The notes beneath the pieces are model-generated. The model did not search any database, was not told the origin of the DNA, and saw only the letters and a program-made list of their open reading frames with translations. From NCBI RefSeq assembly GCF_020700235.1, contig NZ_CP085305.1:186001-250000 (forward strand): 64,000 nucleotides of DNA. Reading direction: 5' to 3'. Source of the stretch: Haladaptatus pallidirubidus. Lineage in GTDB: Archaea; Halobacteriota; Halobacteria; Halobacteriales; Haladaptataceae. The translations under genes were made by a program, and so were the position numbers. Below, piece after piece: positions 54,047 to 62,765 of this stretch. Every line of letters begins with the position of its first letter. The stretch's first letter is position 1.

Positions 54047-55531
54047 TCACAGATCGATAATTTCGTCTGTGATCTGGATGCTCGTTGAGACGAGATCAGC
54101 AGCATCGTCGTAGGATGACTGGACTACTGTCTTCTCGGGAGGCGATTTTCCAGCGAAGCGGAACACGGCCCTTACGAATCCGGCGCGGAGCGTCTCGTTT
54201 TCAAAGAGGCCGTGGAGATACGTCCCCAGGACGTGATTCACTGCGGCACTCCCCTCACCGATCGGCTGATCAATCGGTTGCGTTGGCGTCGTCCGACCCA
54301 TGTGAATCTCGTACCCGCTCACCGTGCCGTGGACACCGGACAGTAACTCGACCGGGGAGAGTGTTTGAGTCACTCGTTCGACGCGCTTTTCGGCCGAAAA
54401 GTGCGTTTCGATGGGGAGCAGCCCGAAACCGGATACGGCATCGTGGTCGTCGGTACTCTCGAGCGCCGCATTCGTGATTCGTTCGCCGAGCATCTGATAG
54501 CCGCCACAGAGTCCGACGATGGGGCCGGAAAAGCCGGCGAGGTGCGTATCGAACCCGGCGTTTTGCAGGGCGAGTAAGTCATCGACCGTATTCTTCGACC
54601 CGGGGAGTACGACCGCATCAACACGACTGAGGTCGGAGTCAAGTGGAAGGTACGTAACACGGACACCAGGTTCGTTCGTTAGCGGTTCGAGATCGGTGAA
54701 GTTCGATACGCGCGGCAGTCGTGGAACACCGATGGTTACGGAACGACAGTCGGGGATATCATCGTCGTCCCCGAACACCGCTCGTTCACCCGTTTGAGGA
54801 AGCGAAACACTGTCCTCCGCTGGAAGACCTGGATCGTCGTACGGCAACACACCGAGAATAGGGACGCCAGTTCGCTCTTCGATTGCTTCGATACCGGACG
54901 TCAAGAGCGCCTCATCACCGCGGAATTTCGTGATAATCGCCCCCTGAACACGGTCACGGACATCATCCGGCATGAGCTCCAACGTGCCGTAAAGACTGGC
55001 GAATGCTCCGCCACGTTCGATGTTTACGAGAAGGATAATCGACGCATCCGCAAACCGCGCCGTCTCTACATTCGCGAGATCTCTGTGGTGGAGATTGATT
55101 TCGGCGATGCTGCCAGCTCCTTCCGCAACGATGACATCGGAGCGTTCCGCCAATCGTTGGTAGGACTCGATAGCAGCGCGTCTCGCGCGCTCCCACTGCG
55201 ACTCGTAGTATGATCCGGCAGCGACGTTTTCGACGGCTTTACCGTGTATCACGAGCTGGCTTTCGCCGTCCCCTCGCGGTTTGAGCAGAACGGGGTTCAT
55301 ATCCGTCGTCGCTGAAATTCGAGCGGCCCGTGCCTGTACGTACTGTGAAATGCCGATTTCGCCCCAGTTTCCATCAGGATCGACGACCACCCGGGCGTTG
55401 TTGCTCATGTTTTGCGCTTTGAACGGCGCGACCGACACACCGCGTCGGGCGAGGAGTCTACACAGTCCCGCGGCAACGGTGCTCTTGCCGACATGGCTTT
55501 CCGTTCCCGCGACGAGCACCGTTTTCGTCAT
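54047..55531 (-). CDS. cobQ: cobyric acid synthase CobQ/CbiP
   Basis: 494 aa, standard length. N-terminal dethiobiotin-synthetase-like domain with VLVAGTESHVGKSTVAAGL (P-loop) and FKAQNMSNNARVV; C-terminal class I glutamine amidotransferase-like domain with GPIVGLCGGYQMLGE (catalytic Cys) and SGYEIHMGRTTP (His). It amidates the four remaining carboxylates of adenosylcobyrinic acid a,c-diamide, using glutamine and ATP. Its start overlaps the cobO stop by one base, giving the operon cbiA-cobO-cobQ. Confidence 0.95.
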   Translation of the reverse strand: MTKTVLVAGTESHVGKSTVAAGLCRLLARRGVSVAPFKAQNMSNNARVVVDPDGNWGEIGISQYVQARAARISATTDMNPVLLKPRGDGESQLVIHGKAVENVAAGSYYESQWERARRAAIESYQRLAERSDVIVAEGAGSIAEINLHHRDLANVETARFADASIILLVNIERGGAFASLYGTLELMPDDVRDRVQGAIITKFRGDEALLTSGIEAIEERTGVPILGVLPYDDPGLPAEDSVSLPQTGERAVFGDDDDIPDCRSVTIGVPRLPRVSNFTDLEPLTNEPGVRVTYLPLDSDLSRVDAVVLPGSKNTVDDLLALQNAGFDTHLAGFSGPIVGLCGGYQMLGERITNAALESTDDHDAVSGFGLLPIETHFSAEKRVERVTQTLSPVELLSGVHGTVSGYEIHMGRTTPTQPIDQPIGEGSAAVNHVLGTYLHGLFENETLRAGFVRAVFRFAGKSPPEKTVVQSSYDDAADLVSTSIQITDEIIDL

Positions 55532-56238
55532 CAGTACTCGGTTCCTTTGCGAGCGCGTTGTCCGTCGTCGATGGGGTGTTTTTCCTTTCGGACGTTGGTA
55601 ACGAGGTGCGCGTGATCGAGAAGATACTCGGGTCGTCGGTGTCCCCCCGTGAGAACCAACTCCAACTTATCGGGCTTGGACTCGATGAGAGTGACGACCG
55701 ATTCTGGATCGATCAGTTCTCGGTTCACCGCGTAGAGAATTTCGTCCAAAATCAACATATGAACGCCCGCTTCAGGGGAATCATCAAGTGAAAGCGGTTC
55801 ATCGAGCGCCGCCTCTCGTGCAGCGTGGATGAGCTCTTTGGCCCGGGCGAACCCAGCCTTCGCCTTTGCAGCGTGCTCGTCGTCGTTCGAGCCGTCGAGG
55901 AACCCGTGCCAGCCGTAGTTCCCCGTGTTTTCGTACGTGAATCCGGGGAAATGGTCGATGGCGTTGTACTCCCCGCGGACATCCTCGACGCTCGAGGCCC
56001 CGCCCTTCATGAACTGAAGCATGTGGACGCGATAGCCGTGTCCGGCGGCGCGAAAGCCCATTCCTAGTGCGGCAGTGGTCTTTCCCTTGCCGTCCCCCCA
56101 CCAGAGTTGAACGAGACCAAACTCGTCCGGAGCGCCGGCTTCTAGAGGTCGGGCCGTCGGTGTTCGACCTTTGCCGGGTGTCCGTTGTCGCTGTTCGTCA
56201 CGGGTCGTTTCGGTCGTATTGGGATCGTTCTCAGACAT
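55531..56238 (-). CDS. cobO: cob(I)yrinic acid a,c-diamide adenosyltransferase CobO/CobA
   Basis: 235 aa CobA-type adenosyltransferase. P-loop WWGDGKGKTTAALGMGFRAA at about 46-65, then HGYRVHMLQFMKG, and Walker B HMLILDEILYAVN near 178. It attaches the 5'-deoxyadenosyl group to the corrinoid cobalt. The first 35 residues are a disordered Thr/Arg-rich extension; a downstream start is possible, but spacing of only two bases after cbiA favours this one. Middle gene of the operon. Confidence 0.93.
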   Translation of the reverse strand: MSENDPNTTETTRDEQRQRTPGKGRTPTARPLEAGAPDEFGLVQLWWGDGKGKTTAALGMGFRAAGHGYRVHMLQFMKGGASSVEDVRGEYNAIDHFPGFTYENTGNYGWHGFLDGSNDDEHAAKAKAGFARAKELIHAAREAALDEPLSLDDSPEAGVHMLILDEILYAVNRELIDPESVVTLIESKPDKLELVLTGGHRRPEYLLDHAHLVTNVRKEKHPIDDGQRARKGTEY

Positions 56239-56240
56239 GA

Positions 56241-57545
56241 TTATAGTGAATCGATGAAGGCGTCGAACGCGCCGCTCGCGGCGTGAACGTGACAGTATGT
56301 ACCGACCGTCTCGAACTCGGTCAATCCATCGTGCTCCCCGTCGATGCCGGTTCCTCGTACCACGTCGAAGGCGAAGGAGGCATCGGACGCGACATCCGCA
56401 CTCGAATAGTGAAATTCGTGCCCTCGAATCGTCCGTCCTCGATTAGCACCGAGCGTCGTCGAGCAGCCACGGAGTTCGACGTGGTCGAGTGCCTGATACC
56501 GCTCGTGCATCCGAACGTCGGCAGGGAGCACTCCCGCCATCGAATACGTTTGTTCGCTTGTAGTGATGAGTGATTCAGCCAACGCCATCAGCCCCCCACA
56601 TTCACCGAAAATCGGCAGTCCGTCGCTCGCTCGTTCCGACAGAGTCGAAAGCGATGGAGCGTCGGCAAGCTGTTCTGCATGAAGCTCTGGATAGCCGCCG
56701 GGGAGGTAGACACCGTCGCAATCGGGAAGTTCATCACCCGCTGTCGGCGCGAACGTCACGACCTCAGACCGGGCTCGAAGTCGTTCCAGCACGGCCGGAT
56801 AGATGAACCGGAATGCCTTATCCCGAGCGACTGCAACACGACGGTTTCGAGCGGGGTTCGGTCGATGCAACGACGGACGGGACGGCTCGCGAGCGATATC
56901 TAACAAACGATTCGTCCGAACGTGTTCGGCGGCTTTATCGAGTGCGTCTCTCTCCACGGAATTTTCTTCTCCCATCTGCAGTCCAAGGTGACGGTCGGGA
57001 ATTTTGAGGCCGGATATCGGTGGAATTCGACCGAAATACTCCAACTCGTCGGGAAGTGCCTCGCGAACGCCTCGTTCGTGCCGCCCGCCGTGGGCGCGTT
57101 GGGCGAGGATACCGGCAACGTCGATGTCGCCTCCAATCTGTAGTGCGTATTCTCGAAAGCCGAGCGCAGTCGCGGCGACGCTCTCCATTCCGGCACTCGC
57201 ATCGACGACGAGCACGACCGGAAGATCGAGGACATCGGCGACTCGTGCGGTACTTGATTGCTCCCCGTCGTAAAGACCCATTACGCCTTCGACGACGCAA
57301 ACGTCGCCTGTTCCGCGATAGTAATTTCGTCGCATTCCATCCTCTCCTTGAAGCCACGTGTCGAGCGTGCGCGAGGGTTGTCCCGCGGTAGCGGCGTGAT
57401 GACTCGGGTCAATGAAATCCGGGCCCGCTTTTGCGGGTTGAACCGTCTGACCCACCGCTTCGAGGGCGCGAATAACCGCAAGTGTGGCGACAGTTTTACC
57501 GACGCCCGATGCCGTCCCGGCGATGATGAATCCGTTCATTGTCAC
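56241..57545 (-). CDS. cbiA: cobyrinic acid a,c-diamide synthase CbiA/CobB
   Basis: 434 aa. P-loop FIIAGTASGVGKTVATLAVI at 6-25, PAKAGPDFIDPSHH (substrate/metal), GVMGLYDGEQSSTA. C-terminal amidotransferase domain with DGVYLPGGYPELHAEQL, FGECGGLMALAESL (catalytic Cys) and RGHEFHYS (His). It amidates the a and c side chains. First gene of the minus-strand operon; the divergent btuF starts 154 bases away, so the two promoters share this spacer. Confidence 0.95.
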   Translation of the reverse strand: MTMNGFIIAGTASGVGKTVATLAVIRALEAVGQTVQPAKAGPDFIDPSHHAATAGQPSRTLDTWLQGEDGMRRNYYRGTGDVCVVEGVMGLYDGEQSSTARVADVLDLPVVLVVDASAGMESVAATALGFREYALQIGGDIDVAGILAQRAHGGRHERGVREALPDELEYFGRIPPISGLKIPDRHLGLQMGEENSVERDALDKAAEHVRTNRLLDIAREPSRPSLHRPNPARNRRVAVARDKAFRFIYPAVLERLRARSEVVTFAPTAGDELPDCDGVYLPGGYPELHAEQLADAPSLSTLSERASDGLPIFGECGGLMALAESLITTSEQTYSMAGVLPADVRMHERYQALDHVELRGCSTTLGANRGRTIRGHEFHYSSADVASDASFAFDVVRGTGIDGEHDGLTEFETVGTYCHVHAASGAFDAFIDSL

Positions 57546-57663
57546 GGTATGGTGTGGGATGCTGTAGATTCGAACAATGCATTCTCACTCGTTCCGGGTC
57601 TGTTCAATGTCTTCGGACGAGCTGGCAGCGAGTTCGACGGTGTGAAAGTGAATTTGCATTAGG

Positions 57664-57675
57664 TAAATATTTATT
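57664..57675 (+). promoter_or_regulatory. TATA-like element for btuF
   Basis: TAAATATTTATT lies 24 bases before the btuF ATG. The distance predicts a transcript with almost no leader, typical of haloarchaea. Confidence 0.45.
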
Positions 57676-57698
57676 GGATACGTTCGAAGAGCGGTCAC

Positions 57699-58754
57699 AT
57701 GCGAAAGAGAATACTGCTGGCGATTCTTCTACTCGTAGCTACGATGGCCGTCCCTCCCGCGGCGACGGCGACACAGCAACCGAGCTGTTCGTTTCCAGTG
57801 ACCAAGGCAGACGCTACCGGCACGGAAGTATCACTCGACGAACAACCACAACGAGTCGTCACGCTCTCACCGAGCGCCGCACAGATCATGTGGGAGATCG
57901 GCGCAAAAGACAAAGTCGTCGGCGTAACCCAGTACGCAAACTACCTGGAGGAAGCGGATAAAAAAGCGAACGTGTCCGGAACCGGCCAGTCGTTCGTCAA
58001 CATCGAAAAGGTGGTTTCGCTCGAACCGGATCTCGTTCTCGCACCGAGCACCGTCCCAAGGGAGACCGTGAAAAAGCTCCGTGATGCCGGAGTGACGGTC
58101 TACGCCTATCGAAGCTCAACTTCGATAGAAGACGTTTACCGTGACACGACCGTTACTGGAACCCTCGTTGGTGAATGTGACGGGGCCGAGAAAACCGTTT
58201 CATGGATGAAAGACCGCATCGGTACCGTCCGACAGGCGGTCGAAGGAGAGCAACGGCCTGACGTACTCTACCTTTTCTACGGATACACGTCTGGCGAGGG
58301 GACGTTTATCAACGAGATCATCCGAACCGCCGGTGGAAACAACGTCGCTACCAAGGTGGGCGTCTCCGGCTACAAACAGATCAGCAAAGAAGTCGTCGTA
58401 AAGCAGGATCCCGACTGGATCATCCTCAATGAACAAGACCCGGCCGTTCCGGAGGAAGCCGGCTACCGAAACCTTACCGCCGTGCGGGAAAATCAGACCA
58501 TCGTGGTTCCTATCGAGTACATGAATCAACCCGCGCCGCGAGTGGTGTACGCGATTACGAACCTCACTAAACGCTTCCATCCGGACGCGTATGCGGCGGC
58601 AAACGCAACCACGGCCGAAACCACCACGAAAACGACAATATCCCCCGTCGAGAACGAGGAGACGACGAAATCTGAGGGGCAAGCGGGATTCAGTGTAACC
58701 AGCGCTGTCGTTGGGATGGTCGGTGCGCTGCTTTGTATTCGCCGGTGGCGGTGA
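57699..58754 (+). CDS. btuF: BtuF-type corrinoid-binding protein with C-terminal anchor
   Basis: 351 aa. Signal peptide about residues 1-23 (LLAILLLVATMAVPPAATA). The binding domain has PQRVVTLSPSAAQIMWEIGA, DKVVGVTQYANYLEEADKK, SLEPDLVLAPSTVP and QDPDWIILNEQDP, typical of the BtuF/FepB helical-backbone fold. A Thr/Glu-rich linker (ETTTKTTISPVENEETT) leads to a C-terminal anchor AGFSVTSAVVGMVGALLC with IRRWR, like a PGF-CTERM signal with AGF in place of PGF. It captures external corrinoid; the btuCD partners are not in this window. Confidence 0.88.
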   Translation: MRKRILLAILLLVATMAVPPAATATQQPSCSFPVTKADATGTEVSLDEQPQRVVTLSPSAAQIMWEIGAKDKVVGVTQYANYLEEADKKANVSGTGQSFVNIEKVVSLEPDLVLAPSTVPRETVKKLRDAGVTVYAYRSSTSIEDVYRDTTVTGTLVGECDGAEKTVSWMKDRIGTVRQAVEGEQRPDVLYLFYGYTSGEGTFINEIIRTAGGNNVATKVGVSGYKQISKEVVVKQDPDWIILNEQDPAVPEEAGYRNLTAVRENQTIVVPIEYMNQPAPRVVYAITNLTKRFHPDAYAAANATTAETTTKTTISPVENEETTKSEGQAGFSVTSAVVGMVGALLCIRRWR

Positions 58755-58781
58755 GCGGCGACCAGTCCCGATAAACAATTC

Positions 58782-59489
58782 TTAGGGGTGGAACGTCTCG
58801 GTTCGAACCTCGGTGGTGACACCATATTTTGCATCCTCGACCGACGAGGGAACCGGTCGTGTCGCGTAGCGTGAGCGCAGGCTCGCTTGGACGGCGTCGC
58901 GAACGCACGCTCTCGCCGCCGCACCGATTGGCGTCCCACTCCCGGCGAAGGTTGCTTCGTTCCCGTTCGGATCACACGCCGCGATTGTCGCATCCGTCGT
59001 CGTCCCGGGAAAGCCGGTCTCGGCGAGCAGCGTCGCGGTCTTCGCTTCGACGGCCACCGACAGAAGCGTCGCGAGACTTCCATCGTCGAGAGCGTGCGTC
59101 GTACCCACGATGACGTTCACAGTCCCATACGCCGGCCCTTCGTCCGAAGCGTCAGCGATCGACTCCGTCTCGTTGCTTGGGTCGATAGGAAGCGCCGCGG
59201 GATTCGAGACACCGGCGGTGACGATCGCTTCGACCGACCCACGTCTAGCACCCCGAGCGTGGCGAAGGTCGACGCCAGTGAGGAGCGCCGGTCCGGGACG
59301 GTCGAACCGCGCGCTCGTCCGCCGCTCGTCGATATAGGCGTCTAGATCCGTCCGCTGGAACCCCTTCGGAACCGAGATGTTGTAGGCGGCATTCGCGTCG
59401 GAGAATCCGCCGTTCCAACCACTACTAAGCCACTTGGTATCGGGGCGGGCGAGTTGGAGCACGCCTTCTCGAACTGCCGAATCAAACAT
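58782..59489 (-). CDS. cbiZ: adenosylcobinamide amidohydrolase CbiZ
   Basis: 235 aa from the ATG at 59489. CbiZ pieces: KWLSSGWNGGFSDANAAYNI near residue 18, ALLTGVDLRHARGARRGSVE near 68, VTAGVSNPAALPID, NVIVGTTHALDDGSLATLLS and AAARACVRDAVQASL. It removes the aminopropanol tail of scavenged (adenosyl)cobinamides to give cobyric acid, allowing remodelling with the cell's own lower ligand. It overlaps cobD by eight bases. The upstream open frame is cobD antisense-frame read-through and is discarded. Confidence 0.93.
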   Translation of the reverse strand: MFDSAVREGVLQLARPDTKWLSSGWNGGFSDANAAYNISVPKGFQRTDLDAYIDERRTSARFDRPGPALLTGVDLRHARGARRGSVEAIVTAGVSNPAALPIDPSNETESIADASDEGPAYGTVNVIVGTTHALDDGSLATLLSVAVEAKTATLLAETGFPGTTTDATIAACDPNGNEATFAGSGTPIGAAARACVRDAVQASLRSRYATRPVPSSVEDAKYGVTTEVRTETFHP

Positions 59490-60492
59490 CCTCGAGAATG
59501 TCCAGCAGTCGGTCGTTTTCGTTCGGAAGACGCACCGCCACCCGAACGTGCGAATCGAGACCGCGGAACGTCGTCGCATCGCGGATGGCGACATCGCGCT
59601 TACGAGCCGCACGAACGATTGCACGGGGGTCACGATCGCTCACGGTCAGTAACAGGAACGGAGCATCCGATGGATGAACATCGAACGTATCGGCGAGTCG
59701 AGCCCGCATTCTGCTGCGTTCGTTGCGGATTCGATCGCGGGTCTCGGCGATGAACTCGGTACATCCCATGCTGTACGTCCCGACGGCGGCAGCGGGGGTG
59801 CCGAGCGTCCACGCGCGACGGGCGATTTCGAGTCGGTTCCGCACAGAACCCGTTGCGACCGCGAATCCGGCGCGCAACCCCGGCAGGCCGAACAACTTCG
59901 TCAGAGAACGAGCGACGATGACGCCCGCCTGCCCTGCTATCGACTCCTGCTCGGAGAAGCCGAGAAACGCCTCGTCGACGAGCAACGGTGTTCCAGCGTT
60001 CCGACATCGTTCCGCATAGCGACGGAGTTCGTCGGAATCGTAGACATCACCGGTTGGGTTGTTTGGATTGCAGACGATAACGAGCGCATGGTCGGTCGGA
60101 TCCGTTTCGAGAATGCGGTCGTGGGGAACGAGTGCCGGGGTCGCTCCTTGGAGGCGCACCTCACGGTGGTACTCGCCGAAGCTAGGGAACGGAACGAGCA
60201 CCGAGTCACCCGTCGAAACCGTCGTTTCGATGGTCAGACGAATCGCGGCGAGACCACCCGGCGTCGGAATCACTTCCTCGGGTGCACAGCCGACGTAGTT
60301 CGCCGCCGCATCACGATACGCTGGGTAGTCGTCCGGCGGGTACGTTCCTGCCAAATCCAGCGCGTCACGATACGCGTCCTCCACGCCGGAAGGGGTTCGC
60401 GGGTTGATATTGGCGCTGAAATCGAGCACGTCCAGGTCATTGGAACTCCCGTGGGGAACTCGTTCGACGTCGTCGATGGCGTCAGTGTTCAT
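59482..60492 (-). CDS. cobD: threonine-phosphate decarboxylase CobD (PLP enzyme)
   Basis: 336 aa from the ATG at 60492, which overlaps the end of cobT by 11 bases. Fold type I aminotransferase: VLDFSANINPRTPSGVED near the N-terminus, TPGGLAAIRLTIET, VCNPNNPTGDVYDSDEL, LVDEAFLGFSEQ and the PLP lysine in ARSLTKLFGLPGLRAGFAV. CobD makes (R)-1-aminopropan-2-ol phosphate for the nucleotide loop. It looks like HisC, but the cobalamin neighbourhood decides for CobD. Confidence 0.9.
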   Translation of the reverse strand: MNTDAIDDVERVPHGSSNDLDVLDFSANINPRTPSGVEDAYRDALDLAGTYPPDDYPAYRDAAANYVGCAPEEVIPTPGGLAAIRLTIETTVSTGDSVLVPFPSFGEYHREVRLQGATPALVPHDRILETDPTDHALVIVCNPNNPTGDVYDSDELRRYAERCRNAGTPLLVDEAFLGFSEQESIAGQAGVIVARSLTKLFGLPGLRAGFAVATGSVRNRLEIARRAWTLGTPAAAVGTYSMGCTEFIAETRDRIRNERSRMRARLADTFDVHPSDAPFLLLTVSDRDPRAIVRAARKRDVAIRDATTFRGLDSHVRVAVRLPNENDRLLDILEDV

Positions 60493-61483
60493 CGGCGTCA
60501 CCGTCGAGTCGATCGTACACCTCCATAATGTTGTCCCGAATCGAATCCATATCGATGCCCGCTCTCCGAGCGAGGGCGAGCGCGCCACCCATTCCGACGC
60601 CCTCTTTTCCTTCCCCTTCGATGTACCGCAGCATCGAGACGTGGTCGCTCTCGTCAAATTTCGGGTCGGTGGTTTCGAGTTCGAGTTCGAGGGCACCACA
60701 CGCTCGGTTAAGCGCGACCGTCTCGTCGTCGGCGACGAACGACGTCGTCGCCAGTCCGAGCGGTACACCGATTCCAGCGTGGCGAACGAGCGCCGCCGCC
60801 GCGAGCATCTGCGTCCCGCCAGCGAGGGTCACGTCAGTTCCGGATTCGAGGGCACCGACGGTGAATCCGGCCACCGTTGCGAGGACGGGGTCACCCATGC
60901 TAGCTACTGCGAGAATCGGGTCACCGGCAGCCCCACCGTTATCGAGAGCGCTCGCCGCCAACGCCTCTTCGACGACCCGTCGTTTGAGCGAGAGCGGATT
61001 TTCCGGGAGCGACGACGAAACGCCGATGTTCTCCCCCAACGCCCTGAGAACACCCAGTGCGGTCGTCGTCCCGCCTGGAATCGTCTCGCCGATCATTATC
61101 GATGTGTCGGGAAGTGCCTCGCCGAACTGCCGCGCCGCTTCGAATATCTCCCGCGCGTCAGGAACCGGCTTCGTCTTCCGAATATCTGCACCTTGTTGTG
61201 CGCCAATCGAAACGGTCGGTGTACTTGTCGGTCGTATCAACCCGGCATCGATGACGGTCAGCTCGAAGCCGAGTCGTTCCCGAACGGCCCGTGTGATGAC
61301 GGCGGGCGTCGGACAGCCGCTCGGACTCACCGGAACGATCGGTACCTGAACCGGTCGTCCGTATTCGACGATTTCGATGTCCGCACTTGGCGTGTGTGCC
61401 ATCAGATTCGGGGCCGCACCAGCGGCGCTGATACCGTCGATTTCGGCGGTTCGTGTCGTTCCCGAGGCGAGGATGAACCTCAT
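60482..61483 (-). CDS. cobT: nicotinate-nucleotide-dimethylbenzimidazole phosphoribosyltransferase CobT (archaeal type)
   Basis: 333 aa of the archaeal CobT family. Phrases: MRFILASGTTRTAEIDGISA at the start, PVVPVSPSGCPTPAVIT (VPVSPSGCPTPAVITRAV), MIGETIPGGTTTALGVLRAL near 150 and GDPVLATVAGFTVGALESG, with ERMACxx-type helix RRAGIDMDSIRDNIMEVYDR at the end. It activates the lower-ligand base to an alpha-ribazole phosphate. It overlaps cobY by four bases and cobD by 11. Confidence 0.88.
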   Translation of the reverse strand: MRFILASGTTRTAEIDGISAAGAAPNLMAHTPSADIEIVEYGRPVQVPIVPVSPSGCPTPAVITRAVRERLGFELTVIDAGLIRPTSTPTVSIGAQQGADIRKTKPVPDAREIFEAARQFGEALPDTSIMIGETIPGGTTTALGVLRALGENIGVSSSLPENPLSLKRRVVEEALAASALDNGGAAGDPILAVASMGDPVLATVAGFTVGALESGTDVTLAGGTQMLAAAALVRHAGIGVPLGLATTSFVADDETVALNRACGALELELETTDPKFDESDHVSMLRYIEGEGKEGVGMGGALALARRAGIDMDSIRDNIMEVYDRLDGDADEH

Positions 61484-62040
61484 AGGATTGCCTCCGCTAC
61501 GGGTGCGTCGGTCTGTCGATTCACGTTGACTGCGAGACGGGCATCATAAGTAACGTGAGTGGTTTCGGCGTCGCCCTTGCCGACGATGTTGAGTCCGGTC
61601 GGAGCAAGCTCTTGCCCGCCGTGCTCGAACGTGATATCGGCGCCTACTCCCAACTGCCGCTTGAGGGCGGCGGGCACACAGACCGTGAGAGAACCGCGGT
61701 CGTGTGCGAAAAGGAGACGATCGAGACATTCTCCGTCCAGGAGCGGGAGGTCTGAAACCACGGTGAGAATCGGCGGTTTGACGCGCTTGAGCGCGTACGA
61801 TAGATCTTCTACGTAGCCGTCTCCGGGTGCATCGATAACGGGTATTGAACAGGAGTCGAGATGACACCGCGTCTTCGGAGTGTGCGGAGAGACGACAGCA
61901 TGAACGGCTTCAATTCGACTCTCAGCCACGGCGGTGACGACACGGTCCACCATCGGCACGCCGCCGATTTCGAACAACGGCTTCTCGACGGGTGCGTCGA
62001 GCCGCGTTCCTTTGCCGCCGCACATCAAAAGAGCGTCCAC
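61480..62040 (-). CDS. cobY: adenosylcobinamide-phosphate guanylyltransferase CobY
   Basis: 186 aa from the GTG at 62040, which overlaps the cobS end by 16 bases; there is no ATG before the glycine-rich loop that would preserve strand one. N-terminal nucleotide-binding motif VDALLMCGGKGTRLDAPVEK, then PLFEIGGVPMVDRVV, TVVSDLPLLDGECLDRL and the end TGLNIVGKGDAE. CobY is the archaeal replacement for bacterial CobU and transfers GMP to adenosylcobinamide phosphate. It has no kinase activity, so salvage relies on CbiZ. Confidence 0.9.
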   Translation of the reverse strand: MDALLMCGGKGTRLDAPVEKPLFEIGGVPMVDRVVTAVAESRIEAVHAVVSPHTPKTRCHLDSCSIPVIDAPGDGYVEDLSYALKRVKPPILTVVSDLPLLDGECLDRLLFAHDRGSLTVCVPAALKRQLGVGADITFEHGGQELAPTGLNIVGKGDAETTHVTYDARLAVNVNRQTDAPVAEAIL

Positions 62041-62765
62041 GTGACCACCCCCACGTGAAGTGCGACCAACCGGGAAAGTTCGTTGGCAGCTCCGAACACG
62101 TCCCCGCTGACGCCACCGAGCCACGACCGTGACCACTGACCAACTGTAGCGGTTGTGAGTAGACCGGCACTCATCGTTACGATACCGACCAGCGGAGGCC
62201 ATAAGAGAGCTACCGCCGGAATCGAGACGATAACCGCAATGATAAATCCTCGGGGAGTCTGTTCGATGAGTTGTGAGCCCAATCCTTCGTGTGCGGGCGA
62301 TCCGAACGCTGCCAATCCCGCCATTCCGAGTTTCGCGCTCACCTCCGCGGTGATGACGATGGCGACGATAGTTCCGAGCGGAAGCGCGACCAACTCGACT
62401 GCAGCGAGCGCAAGTCCAGCAATAAGGAGAGAAACGGCGAGAAGGGCTCCAACGCCAACGTCCGTATCTTTCATCACGGCACGACGTTTCTCCGCACCGT
62501 GTACCACTGCAGCGTCGCCGAGGTCAGCCAGTCCGTCGATGTGATTAATTCCCGTAACTCCATACACGGTCACGAGGAACAATGCAGCACCGATGGACGC
62601 GGGAAGTGGAAACAGGAGTGGAACGGCGAGGAATGCACCGATAACATATCCTGCCAGAGGGAATGCTGCCGAGGTATGCCGAAACGCGTCCCACGCAGCT
62701 TCATCGTGACCGATCGGTAGACGACTCAAAAACCCGAGCGCGCCACGAACCGCCGTCAGAACCAT
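62025..62765 (-). CDS. cobS: adenosylcobinamide-GDP ribazoletransferase CobS
   Basis: 246 aa from the ATG at 62765. Membrane enzyme with about six helices. The catalytic acidic motif is GINHIDGLADLGDAAVVHGA near residues 72-91 (DxxxD-type metal site), preceded by LSRLPIGHDE and followed by RAVMKDTDVGVGALLAV. It joins adenosylcobinamide-GDP and alpha-ribazole (phosphate), the last assembly step. Overlaps cbiB by ten bases. Confidence 0.93.
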   Translation of the reverse strand: MVLTAVRGALGFLSRLPIGHDEAAWDAFRHTSAAFPLAGYVIGAFLAVPLLFPLPASIGAALFLVTVYGVTGINHIDGLADLGDAAVVHGAEKRRAVMKDTDVGVGALLAVSLLIAGLALAAVELVALPLGTIVAIVITAEVSAKLGMAGLAAFGSPAHEGLGSQLIEQTPRGFIIAVIVSIPAVALLWPPLVGIVTMSAGLLTTATVGQWSRSWLGGVSGDVFGAANELSRLVALHVGVVTWTLF

